DNA of 64,000 bases from Hydrotalea flava (GCF_001623405.1 NZ_LUHG01000045.1:104213-168212); one strand, 5' to 3'. Positions 18,201-27,638 are shown, numbered from the stretch's first letter. Made by a program: numbers and translations. The notes: generated from the sequence alone by a model not told the origin.

Positions 18201-18208
18201 TATATTTG
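18201..18208 (+). promoter_or_regulatory. -7 box TATATTTG ahead of the DMT transporter gene
   Basis: An exact TAnnTTTG match ending four bases before the ATG at 18213. No TTG is found at the expected -33 spacing. If used, the mRNA would start at or next to the start codon. Confidence 0.35.
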
Positions 18209-18212
18209 CAAT

Positions 18213-19148
18213 ATGTTCAGTAATACCAAGTGGAATGCACATGCAGCCGTATTAATCACCAATCTGCTTTTTGGCGTAAATTATGCAGCCGTAAAATATA
18301 TTACCCCTCCATTTATTTTACCTTTTGGATTAAACTTTGCGAGGGTAGTAACAGCACTGATATTATTTTGGACATTGTTTTTATTAAAGCCTGGAAACAG
18401 CGCCGGCATTGAACGCAAACATATTCCCTTATTTGTGCGCTGTGGTATTACCGGTGTTACTATTAATCAGTTATTTTTTATTAAAGGCCTGTCACTTACT
18501 TCTTCTATACATGCATCGCTGCTTGCTTTGGCAACACCCATATTCATTACATTCATTGCTGCATGGTTGTTAAAAGAACGGTTATCTGTTGTAAAAATAT
18601 TGGGATTATTAATGGGCGTATCCGGCGCTGTTATTTTAATTGCCATGAAACAAAATAGTGGCAACAGGCAAGACAGTCTTATTGGCGATTTGTATATTTT
18701 GGTGAACGCCATCTCTTATGCTTTTTATATGGTTTGGGTTCGCCCTTTAATGCAGGTATATAGCGCATTGCATGTAATGCGCTGGATTTTTACTTTTGGA
18801 GCTTTGTTTTTAATTCCCTTTTGCTGGAACGATTTTTTTGTAACCCAATGGCATGCTTTTGGCATATTTGAATGGTTGGTATTGGCTTTGATTTGTGTAG
18901 GGGCTACATTTGTTGCCTATCTCTTTAATGTGTATGGTATCTCGGTTATCGGTGCATCTGCAACAGGAAGTTATATTTATACACAACCGGTATTTGCAGC
19001 TATTATTGCAGTATGGCTTTTGGGCGAACATTTTACACTCACTAAATTACTGGCAGGCTTATGTATTTTTGCCGGCGTGTTTTTGGTGAATAGTAAAAAA
19101 AATGTATTTAAATTTTTTTGGGGGAATAGAAAAACAGAAAATGCTTAG
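18213..19148 (+). CDS. EamA/DMT family transporter
   Basis: A 311-residue inner-membrane protein with about ten hydrophobic helices in two EamA repeats (residues about 5-145 and 155-290). 'HASLLALATPIFITFIAAWLL' and 'TGSYIYTQPVFAAIIAVWLL', each read in part, are the paired motifs of drug/metabolite exporters. Substrate cannot be inferred. The 3' end overlaps the convergent sixA-like gene by 41 bases. Confidence 0.88.
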   Translation: MFSNTKWNAHAAVLITNLLFGVNYAAVKYITPPFILPFGLNFARVVTALILFWTLFLLKPGNSAGIERKHIPLFVRCGITGVTINQLFFIKGLSLTSSIHASLLALATPIFITFIAAWLLKERLSVVKILGLLMGVSGAVILIAMKQNSGNRQDSLIGDLYILVNAISYAFYMVWVRPLMQVYSALHVMRWIFTFGALFLIPFCWNDFFVTQWHAFGIFEWLVLALICVGATFVAYLFNVYGISVIGASATGSYIYTQPVFAAIIAVWLLGEHFTLTKLLAGLCIFAGVFLVNSKKNVFKFFWGNRKTENA

Positions 19149-19611
19149 GCGCTGCGCTGAAATCTTTCCAGGAAGCTGCATCTACAGCAATGCCAACTAC
19201 CCCGCAGGTAGGCATGGGCACTACTTCTTGTTTAAAAGAGGAACATTTGTAGGCAAACTCTGTAATGCCCGGATTGTGTGAAAACAAGGCGGCCGACTGA
19301 ATGGCATCATCTAATTTTTCAGTAACATGAAAAAAAGTATCTAATTCGGCGGCGTATAATTCGGGTGCTTCAATAATTAGATTGTACAACAATTTTCCCT
19401 TTTGTTGAAAGGCTTCTAAAAAATAAGAGGCAGTGCTCATGGCTCTTAAAGCCGGGCTTGAAATAAAAGCATCTACAGTAATATTTTCTGCAATGAGTTT
19501 TTGGGCCATTTCAGCAGCCTCCATTTGTCCTCTATTGTTTAAAGGCCGGTCAAAATCAGTAAATGCATCCAAACTACTTTTGGCATGCCGAATAATTAAT
19601 AATTGCTTCAT
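19108..19611 (-). CDS. histidine phosphatase family protein, SixA-like
   Basis: A 167-residue histidine phosphatase. The phosphohistidine motif is 'IIRHAKSSL' at the N-terminus, 'DFDRPLNNRGQMEA' follows as in SixA, and the second active-site His is in 'ALFSHNPGITEFA'. SixA removes phosphate from phosphohistidine domains in signalling or PTS proteins. It starts 18 bases after the purF stop on the same strand and its 3' end overlaps the DMT transporter gene. Confidence 0.88.
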   Translation of the reverse strand: MKQLLIIRHAKSSLDAFTDFDRPLNNRGQMEAAEMAQKLIAENITVDAFISSPALRAMSTASYFLEAFQQKGKLLYNLIIEAPELYAAELDTFFHVTEKLDDAIQSAALFSHNPGITEFAYKCSSFKQEVVPMPTCGVVGIAVDAASWKDFSAAPKHFLFFYSPKKI

Positions 19612-19629
19612 GATGCATTTAGCGTTTAA

Positions 19630-21477
19630 TTAATAGCCTCTTACATTTTTCCCTTCCATATAATTCATAAAAGCTTTATTGCAAACCTTGTTGCCACCAG
19701 GGGTGGGATAGTTGCCAGTAAAATACCAGTCGCCGGTATTGGTAGGGCATGATTCATGCAAATCTTCAATGGTTTGAAAAATCACTTCTACATCTAAATT
19801 TAATTCAGAAGGCGTAATTAATTGGGCAATTTCAGCCGATATTTCTTCTGTACTAAAGGGTTTATACACCTGCCGAACCATATTTTCGGTATGTAACTGA
19901 TTGTTGCGTTCCATTTCTTTGCAGGTTTGGAACAACTGCTCCAGATCGGCTTCCATATCCCGTTTTTTGTGCAATGAAAGGGCTGCTTTAAAAGCAATGA
20001 AATCGCCCATTTTGCTCATGTCAATTCCGTAGCAATCTGGGTAACGTATTTGCGGGGCTGAAGAAACTACAATAATTTTTTTAGGCTCTAAACGGGCCAA
20101 CATTCTTATGATGCTTTCTTTTAAAGTAGTACCTCTTACAATACTATCGTCAATAACCACTAAAGTGTCTTCCTGTTTTTTTACGGTACCGTAAGTAATA
20201 TCATAGACGTGCTGCACCATTTCATTTCGGCTATTGTCTTCTGTAATAAAAGTGCGCAGCTTCACATCTTTAATCGCTATTTTTTCCTGTCTTATTTTAC
20301 GGTTAATCATTTCCTGCAGTTTATCTTCCGTAAAATCATTGCCCCAACTTAAAATGCGTTGAATTTTAATTTGGTTCAGGTATTCTTCCATTCCCTTTAC
20401 TAAGCCATAAAATGCTACTTCTGCGGTATTGGGTATGTATGAAAAAATGGTTTGTTTTAAATTATAATCAATGCTTTCTAATACTGTTTTGCTTAGATGG
20501 TGTCCTAAGGCAATTCTTTCGCGGTAAATTTTTTCATCGCTGCCACGTGAAAAATAAATGCGCTCGAAAGAGCAGGCTCTTCTTTCCTTTGGGAGTAAAA
20601 TTTGTTCAATGGCATATTTCCCATCATCATTTACAATTAAAGCACAACCGGGCATTAATTCTTTTACTTCATTTTCGCCCACATTAAAAGTAGTGCGTAT
20701 GGCGGCCCTTTCACTGGCTGCCACAATAAATTCATCATGCACAAAATAATAGGCAGGTCTTATGCCATGTGCATCACGCATCACAAAGCTGTAACCGTTA
20801 CCTGTTAATCCGCCAAAAGTATATCCACCATCAAACAATGGGGTGGCTTTTTTTAGCACTTGTGTTATGGAGGCCTGGTTGGGGTTTGCTTCATCTTCTT
20901 TTACCAAAAAATGATGCACCACTTCCATCATGGCAGCCAAATCGCTTTGTTTTTGAAATTCGCCGGGTTCAATATTCAGTAATTGATACAGTTCTTCCGT
21001 ATTCACCAAATTAAAATTGCCGGCTAAGGCTAAATTCCTTCCCGGTAATAAATCTCTTTTTATAAAAGGGTGGCAAAATTCTGCATTGTTTTTTCCCTGG
21101 GTACCATACCGCAAATGGCCTAACATTAGTTCGCCCAGCATGGGTAAATGACCTTTTAATAATTCGGGCTGTTGTGTAATGTCTTTCTGGTATTTTTCCA
21201 GTTCCTGTACTTCTAAACCAATTCTATAAAAAATTTCTGCAATAGATTGTGGAACAGCGCTGCGCATTCTGTTTAAAAATGCATAGCCATTGGGTACATT
21301 TAATTTTACGGAAGCAATACCGGAGCCATCCTGCCCACGGTTGTGTTGCTTTTCCATTAAAAGGTACAATTTGTTTAAACCGTAAAGGGCCGTTCCGTAC
21401 TTTTCCAGATAGAATGATAAGGGTTTGCGTAACCGGATGAATGCCAAACCGCATTCGTGTTTTATTTCGTCGCTCAT
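19630..21477 (-). CDS. purF: amidophosphoribosyltransferase (PurF-like, long form)
   Basis: A 615-residue Ntn-type glutamine amidotransferase joined to a phosphoribosyltransferase, the first committed step of purine synthesis. 'HECGLAFIRL' supplies a Cys at position 9 that could become the N-terminal nucleophile after processing; 'HNRGQDGSGIA' and 'GHLRYGTQGKNN' are glutaminase motifs; 'LVVIDDSIVRGTTLK' is the PRPP-binding loop. The protein is about 100 residues longer than E. coli PurF. The promoter is unclear: the space to the upstream terminator is only about a dozen bases, with a near-consensus -7 (TAACTTCG, 21508-21501) inside the hairpin. Confidence 0.88.
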   Translation of the reverse strand: MSDEIKHECGLAFIRLRKPLSFYLEKYGTALYGLNKLYLLMEKQHNRGQDGSGIASVKLNVPNGYAFLNRMRSAVPQSIAEIFYRIGLEVQELEKYQKDITQQPELLKGHLPMLGELMLGHLRYGTQGKNNAEFCHPFIKRDLLPGRNLALAGNFNLVNTEELYQLLNIEPGEFQKQSDLAAMMEVVHHFLVKEDEANPNQASITQVLKKATPLFDGGYTFGGLTGNGYSFVMRDAHGIRPAYYFVHDEFIVAASERAAIRTTFNVGENEVKELMPGCALIVNDDGKYAIEQILLPKERRACSFERIYFSRGSDEKIYRERIALGHHLSKTVLESIDYNLKQTIFSYIPNTAEVAFYGLVKGMEEYLNQIKIQRILSWGNDFTEDKLQEMINRKIRQEKIAIKDVKLRTFITEDNSRNEMVQHVYDITYGTVKKQEDTLVVIDDSIVRGTTLKESIIRMLARLEPKKIIVVSSAPQIRYPDCYGIDMSKMGDFIAFKAALSLHKKRDMEADLEQLFQTCKEMERNNQLHTENMVRQVYKPFSTEEISAEIAQLITPSELNLDVEVIFQTIEDLHESCPTNTGDWYFTGNYPTPGGNKVCNKAFMNYMEGKNVRGY

Positions 21478-21490
21478 GTATAGTTTATAA

Positions 21491-21522
21491 AAAGAAGTGG
21501 CGAAGTTACAACTCCGCCACTT
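21491..21522 (-). terminator. Rho-independent terminator after the flavin reductase gene
   Basis: AAGTGGCG (21495-21502) pairs with CGCCACTT (21515-21522); on the minus strand it is followed by a T-rich tract. It lies 11 bases past the flavin reductase stop and just upstream of purF. Confidence 0.7.
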
Positions 21523-21532
21523 TATTGAAAGG

Positions 21533-22096
21533 TTAATTATAGGAAGTTACCGGTTCGGGATGCAAACTTTCTGCAAGCCATAAAAATTCTTTCATGAAAT
21601 TGTCAATGTTTTTTTGAAAGCTGCTATCCAACAACTTACCCTCGGGGCTAAATTTTTGATCCACAAATGGTGTTACGAGTAAATAGGGTGATGCAATGCC
21701 AAATAAGGCCGGTACCAGTAATAATAATTGTTGTGCACTTCGCATGCCACCCAATGCACCGGTTGATGCGGTAACAATGCCAAACGTTTTATGCGGTTGT
21801 TTGGGAAAGTGATCCAATAAATTTTGCAAAGCTGCAGAATAGCTGCCATTGTATTCGGGGGTTACCAAAATAAAGGCATCGGCAGCAAAAATTCTCCTGG
21901 CCAATGGTTGTAGATGTTCGGGAGCATGCTCTTCTGAAGTATATACCTGCTGTAAAAGCCCTATTTCCCAATCTTTTACATCAATCATTTGTACAGTATG
22001 TGCTGAATTTTCTGCCAAATAATTCTTTAAATAAATGGATAGTCTTTGGGTAACACTATCTTTTCTGGGACTGCCTGAAATAATTTCAATATTCAT
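21533..22096 (-). CDS. NADPH-dependent FMN reductase family protein
   Basis: A 187-residue flavodoxin-like reductase. Seen: 'IISGSPRKDSVTQRLS' for the FMN phosphate, 'FILVTPEYNGSYSAALQNLLDH' (read in part) and 'TASTGALGGMRSAQQL', all hallmarks of the NADPH_dep_FMN_red family, which reduce flavin, quinones or azo compounds. ATG 22096 is used; a TTG two codons upstream is not needed. It is the last gene of the minus-strand pirin/YceI series but is separated from YceI by a strong terminator, so it probably needs read-through or its own promoter. Confidence 0.88.
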   Translation of the reverse strand: MNIEIISGSPRKDSVTQRLSIYLKNYLAENSAHTVQMIDVKDWEIGLLQQVYTSEEHAPEHLQPLARRIFAADAFILVTPEYNGSYSAALQNLLDHFPKQPHKTFGIVTASTGALGGMRSAQQLLLLVPALFGIASPYLLVTPFVDQKFSPEGKLLDSSFQKNIDNFMKEFLWLAESLHPEPVTSYN

Positions 22097-22165
22097 AATC
22101 AATATTTGTTGCCTAATTCAACAGCAAATGTGTTGGAAAGTTGCTTTTATGGTTTTTATTTCCGG

Positions 22166-22200
22166 AAAAAAGCAGGATGAATAGCAAATGTTCATCCTGC
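22166..22200 (-). terminator. Rho-independent terminator after the yceI-like gene
   Basis: A perfect 10-base stem (GCAGGATGAA at 22172-22181 with 22191-22200), a 9-base loop, and a T run on the minus strand. It marks the end of the pirin-pirin-YceI operon. Confidence 0.85.
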
Positions 22201-22231
22201 CAATATTTTGAAATGGGTATTGTGCATACTA

Positions 22232-22759
22232 TCAGGCTTGTTTCACCAGCTCAAAATTCATGTGTAACTTCACTTCATCACTTACTACTATACCGCCGGT
22301 TTCGGTAGTGGCGCTCCAGGTAAGGCCAAAATCTTTACGATTAATTTTTCCTTCTACTTCAAAACCCAATTTGGTTTGTCCCCAAGGGTCCACAATCTGA
22401 CCGCCGTATGTAACATCTAAAGTCACGGTTTTGGTAATATCTCTGATGGTTAGGTTGCCGGTTAAGCTGTATTTTTCATCATTTACTTTCTTCACATCGG
22501 TTGATTGGAAAAGAAGCTTTGGAAATTTGTCGGCTGCAAAAAAATCATCACTTTTTAAATGCCCGTCTCTTTGTTCATTGCCGGTAGTAATGCTGTTTAC
22601 ATCGGCTTCAAAGTTGATTTTTGCATCGGTAAAATCATCTTTCTCAGCTTGTAAACTCCCGTCGAATTGCTGAAATTTTCCGGTTACACTTGAAATCATC
22701 AGGTGTTTTACTTTAAATGTTACTTCACTGTGTGCTGCATCAATTTTGTAGGTTGCCAT
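22232..22759 (-). CDS. YceI family lipid-binding protein
   Basis: A 175-residue lipocalin-like YceI protein: 'YKIDAAHSEVTFKVKHLMIS' at the N-terminus (read in part), 'NSITTGNEQRDGHLKSDDFF', 'GNLTIRDITKTVTLDVTY' and 'INRKDFGLTW' are all family landmarks. Members bind isoprenoid or similar lipids. There is no signal peptide, so this copy seems cytoplasmic. It begins 43 bases after the first pirin stop and is likely cotranscribed. Confidence 0.92.
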   Translation of the reverse strand: MATYKIDAAHSEVTFKVKHLMISSVTGKFQQFDGSLQAEKDDFTDAKINFEADVNSITTGNEQRDGHLKSDDFFAADKFPKLLFQSTDVKKVNDEKYSLTGNLTIRDITKTVTLDVTYGGQIVDPWGQTKLGFEVEGKINRKDFGLTWSATTETGGIVVSDEVKLHMNFELVKQA

Positions 22760-22802
22760 TTTTTTTGTTTTTAAAGTTTAATGAATAAATATGTGTTTGT
22801 AT

Positions 22803-23675
22803 TTAAGATGTTGCTTCAATTAAAACCCCCATTTTGCCCATTTGGTAATCTTTAAACGATTGTAAAATTTCTGTTTGTGTATTCATTACAAAAGGGCCGT
22901 GTGCCGCAATGGGCTCGTTCAAAGGTTCGCCACTGCCAATAAATAAATTACTGTCTTCGATAGCTTCAATGGTAAATGTTGTTCCATTTTGCTGCAACAA
23001 TGCTAACCGGCGGGCAGCAATGCTTGTGTTGGAATTGAATGATATGGCCCCACTTAATACATACACCAACGATTGGTGTGTAGCCGGAATATGAAAAGTA
23101 TACACACCGCCTTTTTTCATTTGCACCATCCATGTATTGACTGGTGTAAAAGTTGGAATGATACCTTTAATGCCATCCAGTTCTCCGGAGGGGATTAAGA
23201 TGTTGGTTAAACCATCTGGTGTTTGAATGGAGGGTGTTTCCGCTTGCGTTGCGGGATAATAATGCGGCTGATCCATTTTATGGGCTGCAGGTGTATTAAT
23301 CCAAACCTGTAACAATTCCTGTACACCGCCGTGTTCAAAAATATCGGCAGGTACGCGTTCGCTGTGAATAATACCCATTCCTGCATGTATCCATTGGGTA
23401 CCGCCTGCATATACTACATGATTATTGCCCCGGCTATCCTGGTGGTGCACACCTCCTTTATAAATAAAGCTAATAGCCGAAAAGCCACGATGTGGGTGTG
23501 GCCCAACACCCTGCAAACGGATGGGAATGGCAGGGTCTGCTTTGGCTATGCCATGATGGAATACTAAAAAAGGATCAAAAAAATTGCCGCTGTTAGGCAG
23601 TAATTCCAGCACATCAATACTACCAACTTGGGTAGGGTTGCCGGAAATAATTCGCTGAATATTTTTTGTTGACAT
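22803..23675 (-). CDS. pirin family protein (290 residues)
   Basis: A bicupin of the pirin family. The N-terminal cupin has the metal-binding pattern 'GPHPHRGFSAISFIYKGGVHHQD' (read in part) and 'GMGIIHSERVP'; the C-terminal region has 'GPFVMNTQTEILQSF', the usual pirin C-terminal motif. Pirins bind Fe and some are quercetin dioxygenases or redox sensors. It follows the shorter pirin by 21 bases, and the operon starts downstream of a MarR-type operator, so an electrophile or quinone stress role is plausible. Confidence 0.92.
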   Translation of the reverse strand: MSTKNIQRIISGNPTQVGSIDVLELLPNSGNFFDPFLVFHHGIAKADPAIPIRLQGVGPHPHRGFSAISFIYKGGVHHQDSRGNNHVVYAGGTQWIHAGMGIIHSERVPADIFEHGGVQELLQVWINTPAAHKMDQPHYYPATQAETPSIQTPDGLTNILIPSGELDGIKGIIPTFTPVNTWMVQMKKGGVYTFHIPATHQSLVYVLSGAISFNSNTSIAARRLALLQQNGTTFTIEAIEDSNLFIGSGEPLNEPIAAHGPFVMNTQTEILQSFKDYQMGKMGVLIEATS

Positions 23676-23696
23676 GTTTTTTTGTATGCTTTATAT

Positions 23697-24407
23697 TTAT
23701 TGCAACATGGGCACTTCCATTAATAAAATATGTGAGCCTGCCTGAACAGACAATGGAAAGTTATCGGTTGCTGTAACCCCCAGCGCATCTCTTACGTTTA
23801 ATGTTATTTTGTTAACATTTGCGGCACCCTCTATCATAAAAATGTAAACGCCATGGTTCTTGTTCTGCAAACGATACTCGATCGAAGTATCTTTTGAAAA
23901 TTTGGCCATACTGAACCATGCATCCTGATTGATCCATAATGCATTTTCATCATTGGGTGCAACAATGGTTTTTAAACGGTTCAATAAATCTTCCTGCTGT
24001 AATGTGATTTGCTGATACCTGGGCGCAATATTTAAATTTTTAGGCATTACCCATATTTGTAAAAACTGTACCTGTTTGTCTTTGTTGGCATTGGTTTCGC
24101 TGTGCACAATGCCACTGCCTGCGCTCATTATCTGTACATCATTTTCTTTAATAATGGTATCACGGCCAGTATTGTCTTTATGATGTAAATCGCCATGCAG
24201 GGGTATTGATATGATTTCCATATTTTGGTGTGGATGTGCTCCAAAGCCCATTCCCGGAGCAACAGTATCATCGTTTAAAACCCTTAATGCACCGAAATGC
24301 ATACGTTCAGGATTATAATAATCTGCAAAACTGAAGGTATGCCAGCTGTTTAACCAGCCATGTTGTGCATGACCTCTTGAAGCTGCTGTATGTAAAATGG
24401 TTTTCAT
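23697..24407 (-). CDS. pirin family protein (YhhW-like, 236 residues)
   Basis: A second, shorter pirin: 'RGHAQHGWLNSWHTFSFADY' (read in part), 'GFGAHPHQNMEIISIPL' and 'SAGSGIVHSE' give the cupin metal ligands, as in YhhW/YhaK types. The C-terminal cupin lacks clear ligands. It is the first gene of the minus-strand unit that continues into the long pirin and YceI. The ATG is 45 bases downstream of the ATGTATGTACAT operator. Confidence 0.92.
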   Translation of the reverse strand: MKTILHTAASRGHAQHGWLNSWHTFSFADYYNPERMHFGALRVLNDDTVAPGMGFGAHPHQNMEIISIPLHGDLHHKDNTGRDTIIKENDVQIMSAGSGIVHSETNANKDKQVQFLQIWVMPKNLNIAPRYQQITLQQEDLLNRLKTIVAPNDENALWINQDAWFSMAKFSKDTSIEYRLQNKNHGVYIFMIEGAANVNKITLNVRDALGVTATDNFPLSVQAGSHILLMEVPMLQ

Positions 24408-24451
24408 GTTTTAATGCTTTAAATTTTGAATGTCCTTGTTTTGTTAATTAT

Positions 24452-24463
24452 ATGTATGTACAT
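24452..24463. promoter_or_regulatory. putative MarR operator ahead of the pirin operon
   Basis: ATGTATGTACAT lies between the marR stop and the first pirin start. The same 12 bases, in opposite orientation, sit in the marR promoter at 24953-24964. The core ATGTACAT is a perfect palindrome. Confidence 0.6.
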
Positions 24464-24482
24464 CTATCTACTTAAAAAATTT

Positions 24483-24941
24483 TTATACTTCTTTCGATCG
24501 GATTTTTTCGAGTAATGCATTGAGTTGCATTGCTTCTTCATTATTTATTGCAAATTCAGTGGCTCGGTGTGTATCTATCGCCTCACTGCATTTTTCTAAA
24601 AGATTTACACCTAATGGTGTTAAATGAATCACCGTTTCACGTTTGTCAATTTGTGATTGCTTACGTTCTACCAATTTTTTTAGTTCCAGTCTGTCTATAA
24701 TTCTGGGCACATTTGAGTTTTTTTCAATCATTCTTCCTGCAATGTCTCTTACGCACATGTCATCCGGATGTTTCCCTTTTAAAATACGCAGTACATTAAA
24801 CTGTTCATGTGTAATGCCAAATTGCTTTAAAATAATGGCCGATTGGGTTTTTAACCACCAGGCAGTATATAAAATGTTCAATGCCGATTTATGCACCTCG
24901 TCTTTAAATTTATTACTTTGTATGGCTTGTTCTAATTTCAC
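24483..24941 (-). CDS. MarR family winged-helix transcriptional regulator
   Basis: About 152 residues. The MarR fold is seen in 'ILKQFGITHEQFNVLRILKG', a recognition region 'RDIAGRMIEKNSNVPRIIDRLELKKLVER' (read in part), and the wing 'SQIDKRETVIHLTPLGVNLL'. No ATG lies near the family N-terminus. GTG 24941 is preferred over TTG 24968 because a full promoter (TTG, 20 bases, TATATTTG) ends four bases before that GTG, so the upstream TTG would be outside the transcript. The regulator most likely represses itself and the pirin operon through the shared operator. The inducer is unknown. Confidence 0.88.
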   Translation of the reverse strand: MKLEQAIQSNKFKDEVHKSALNILYTAWWLKTQSAIILKQFGITHEQFNVLRILKGKHPDDMCVRDIAGRMIEKNSNVPRIIDRLELKKLVERKQSQIDKRETVIHLTPLGVNLLEKCSEAIDTHRATEFAINNEEAMQLNALLEKIRSKEV

Positions 24942-24945
24942 AACA

Positions 24946-24976
24946 CAAATATATGTACATACATGCAATTTTTCAA
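24946..24976 (-). promoter_or_regulatory. marR promoter with embedded operator
   Basis: On the minus strand, TTG (24976-24974), 20 bases, then TATATTTG (24953-24946): a full match to the Bacteroidota consensus. The operator ATGTATGTACAT (24964-24953) occupies the spacer next to the -7 box, an ideal place for repression. Confidence 0.7.
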
Positions 24977-25298
24977 ATTTTTCTTATTTTCAATCAAAAA
25001 GGGAATTTTAGAAGCATTAGTCAATCATTTTTTTTTAAATTTTTATCATTGTTGTCCAACTAAAATTGTAAAATAATGGTTCAAACCCTTTACAGAACCA
25101 TATTTCAGCCGATTTCAAAAGATGGGGTACTCCCTCCAATTTTGAAACAATCATTTTTTAGCCTGTAAATCTTTACAGCAAAGGATTACAGCGATTTTTA
25201 AGTTAAGTTTTGCCAGACAATCATGAATTTTTATAAAAACTAACCAACGGGAGCCTACTTTTGAAATGCAGAAAATTTAATTTGCTGTTTATACTATT
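24977..25298. other. intergenic, AT-rich; no gene seen
   Basis: Divergent region between marR and the suf promoter. No ORF with family features, RNA gene or strong hairpin was seen. A further -7-like TACTTTTG occurs near 25257 but has no -33 partner. Confidence 0.5.
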
Positions 25299-25329
25299 TT
25301 GTACAAACAGTAAAAAGCTATTAACTTTG
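25299..25329 (+). promoter_or_regulatory. suf operon promoter
   Basis: TTG at 25299-25301, a 20-base spacer, and TAACTTTG at 25322-25329. The predicted start of transcription, about 25334, leaves a leader of some 37 bases before the sufB ATG at 25371. Confidence 0.7.
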
Positions 25330-25370
25330 CGGTTGTTACCGAATTGCTCTTCACGATAAAAAAAGGTAGA

Positions 25371-26816
25371 ATGAAAGAAGAAATGGATGTTTTGGAACAA
25401 ACCATTGGTTCTGAGTACAAGTATGGGTTTGTTACAGACATTGAAACAGAAACTGTTCCTAAAGGAATCAATGAATCAATTGTGCGGCTCATTTCAAAGA
25501 AAAAAAATGAGCCTGAATGGATGTTGAACTGGCGGTTAAAAGCTTTTGCCCACTGGATAAAAATGGAAGAGCCCCAATGGCCCAATGTAACATATCCACC
25601 TATTAATTTTCAGGATATTATTTATTATGCTGCTCCCAAAAAGAAAAAGGCATTAAACGGATTGGATGAAGTAGATCCCGAATTACTGAAAACCTTTGAG
25701 AAATTGGGGATATCGATTAATGAGCAAAAACGATTAACCGGTGTGGCTGTGGATGTGGTAATGGACAGTGTGTCTGTAGCTACTTCCTTTAAAAAACAAT
25801 TAGCCGAGGTAGGCATTATTTTTTGCTCAATGAGCGAAGCCATACAAAACCATCCCGAACTGGTCCAAAAATATATAGGCTCGGTAGTACCCATGACCGA
25901 CAATTATTTTGCTGCACTCAATAGTGCTGTTTTTACGGATGGTTCGTTTTGTTATATTCCCAAAGGCGTTCGTTGCCCCATGGAGTTATCTACCTATTTC
26001 CGTATTAATACTGAAAATTCTGGCCAATTTGAAAGAACACTGATTGTGGCAGAAGAAGAATCTTATGTAAGTTATCTGGAAGGTTGTACTGCCCCTAAAC
26101 GGGATGAAAATCAATTACATGCTGCTGTTGTTGAACTGGTAGCCCATCGCAAAGCAGAAATCAAATATTCAACTGTGCAAAACTGGTATCCCGGCGATGC
26201 CAATGGCGCCGGAGGAATTTACAATTTTGTAACCAAAAGGGGTATTTGCATGGGTGAGTATGCCAAAATATCATGGTCGCAGGTAGAAACAGGTTCTGCT
26301 ATTACCTGGAAATATCCCAGTGTAATTTTGAAAGGCGATCATTCTGTTGGAGAGTTTTATTCGGTAGCACTCACCAATCATTTACAGCAAGCCGATACTG
26401 GTACCAAAATGATTCATATTGGCAAAAATACCCGCAGCCGTATAGTATCGAAAGGTATTTCGGCAGGAAGAAGCCAGAATAGTTATCGCGGATTGGTTCG
26501 GGTGGGTAAAAATGCCATCAATGCCCGTAATTTTTCTCAGTGCGATTCTTTGCTTTTGGGCGATCAGTGTGGTGCACATACTTTCCCTTACATAGAAGCT
26601 GCGCATCCATCAGCTGTTATTGAACATGAGGCCACCACTTCTAAAATTGGTGAAGACCAGCTTTTTTACTGCCGTCAACGCGGTATTGATACCGAAGCTG
26701 CCGTAGCACTCATTGTTACGGGCTTTGCAAAAGAAGTGATGAACCAATTGCCTATGGAATTTGCTGTAGAAGCACAAAAATTGCTGGCTATCAGTCTGGA
26801 AGGAAGTGTTGGTTAA
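25371..26816 (+). CDS. sufB: Fe-S cluster assembly scaffold SufB
   Basis: A 481-residue SufB, part of the SufBC2D scaffold. Diagnostic parts: 'YCYIPKG'-type segment '[18 protein letters not shown]', '[20 protein letters not shown]', '[15 protein letters not shown]' and '[18 protein letters not shown]'. The conserved Cys near the C-terminal third ('[20 protein letters not shown]') is kept. ATG 25371 is used; the frame opens earlier at TTG 25344 but that lies beside the predicted transcription start. First gene of a six-gene suf unit. Confidence 0.95.
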   Translation: MKEEMDVLEQTIGSEYKYGFVTDIETETVPKGINESIVRLISKKKNEPEWMLNWRLKAFAHWIKMEEPQWPNVTYPPINFQDIIYYAAPKKKKALNGLDEVDPELLKTFEKLGISINEQKRLTGVAVDVVMDSVSVATSFKKQLAEVGIIFCSMSEAIQNHPELVQKYIGSVVPMTDNYFAALNSAVFTDGSFCYIPKGVRCPMELSTYFRINTENSGQFERTLIVAEEESYVSYLEGCTAPKRDENQLHAAVVELVAHRKAEIKYSTVQNWYPGDANGAGGIYNFVTKRGICMGEYAKISWSQVETGSAITWKYPSVILKGDHSVGEFYSVALTNHLQQADTGTKMIHIGKNTRSRIVSKGISAGRSQNSYRGLVRVGKNAINARNFSQCDSLLLGDQCGAHTFPYIEAAHPSAVIEHEATTSKIGEDQLFYCRQRGIDTEAAVALIVTGFAKEVMNQLPMEFAVEAQKLLAISLEGSVG

Positions 26817-26849
26817 AACTAATTTTTTCATTAATTACATTTTAATAAT

Positions 26850-27611
26850 ATGTTGTCTATTCAAAACATTCATGCCGCTATTGAAGGAAAAGAAATTTTA
26901 AAAGGAATCAATCTTGATATTCAACCCGGCGAAGTACACGCCATCATGGGGCCGAATGGTTCCGGTAAAAGTACGCTGGCATCTGTACTGGCAGGAAGGG
27001 AAGAGTATGAAGTAACCGAGGGCTCAATTGAGTTTCTTGGGAAAAATATGTTGGAACTTTCGCCTGAAGAAAGAGCCAGAGAAGGGTTGTTTCTTGCCTT
27101 CCAATATCCGGTTGAAATTCCGGGTGTAAGCACTACCAATTTTATTAAAAGTGCTTTAAATGAAAAAAGGAAATACCATGGCTTAGAACCCTTAGATGCC
27201 GTTGCTTTTTTGAAATTAATGAAAGAAAAAATGCAGTTGGTTGAAATTGATAAAGCCCTGCTGACACGCTCAGTGAATGAAGGCTTTTCAGGCGGTGAAA
27301 AAAAGAAGAATGAAATTTTTCAGATGGCGATGCTTGAACCGAAGCTCACTATCTTGGATGAAACAGATTCAGGATTGGATATTGATGCCTTACGAATTGT
27401 AGCCAGTGGTGTAAATAAACTGCGTAGTAAAGACAACGCTATTATTGTTATTACCCATTATCAACGTTTATTGGATTATTTACAACCCGATTTTGTACAT
27501 GTTTTGTATAAGGGACGTATTGTAAAATCAGGAACCAAGGAGTTAGCACTAACCCTGGAAGACCAAGGCTACGACTATATTAAAGAAGAGTTTGGGGCTA
27601 CAACTATTTAA
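26850..27611 (+). CDS. sufC: Fe-S cluster assembly ATPase SufC
   Basis: A 253-residue ABC-type ATPase. Walker A 'GPNGSGKST' (about residues 35-43), Q-loop 'FLAFQYPVEIPG', signature 'FSGGEKKKNEIFQM', Walker B with D-loop 'LTILDETDSGLDIDAL', switch His in 'VITHYQRLLDYL'. The sequence around the signature is specific to SufC. It binds SufB and SufD and drives scaffold rearrangement. It starts 33 bases after sufB. Confidence 0.97.
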   Translation: MLSIQNIHAAIEGKEILKGINLDIQPGEVHAIMGPNGSGKSTLASVLAGREEYEVTEGSIEFLGKNMLELSPEERAREGLFLAFQYPVEIPGVSTTNFIKSALNEKRKYHGLEPLDAVAFLKLMKEKMQLVEIDKALLTRSVNEGFSGGEKKKNEIFQMAMLEPKLTILDETDSGLDIDALRIVASGVNKLRSKDNAIIVITHYQRLLDYLQPDFVHVLYKGRIVKSGTKELALTLEDQGYDYIKEEFGATTI

Positions 27612-27638
27612 AATCAATTCTAAAAATATTCCAGTAAT

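Noticed and set aside
25250..25258. TACTTTTG as an alternative suf promoter
   Set aside because: No TTG at a suitable distance, while the box at 25322 has a full partner and lies closer to the gene.
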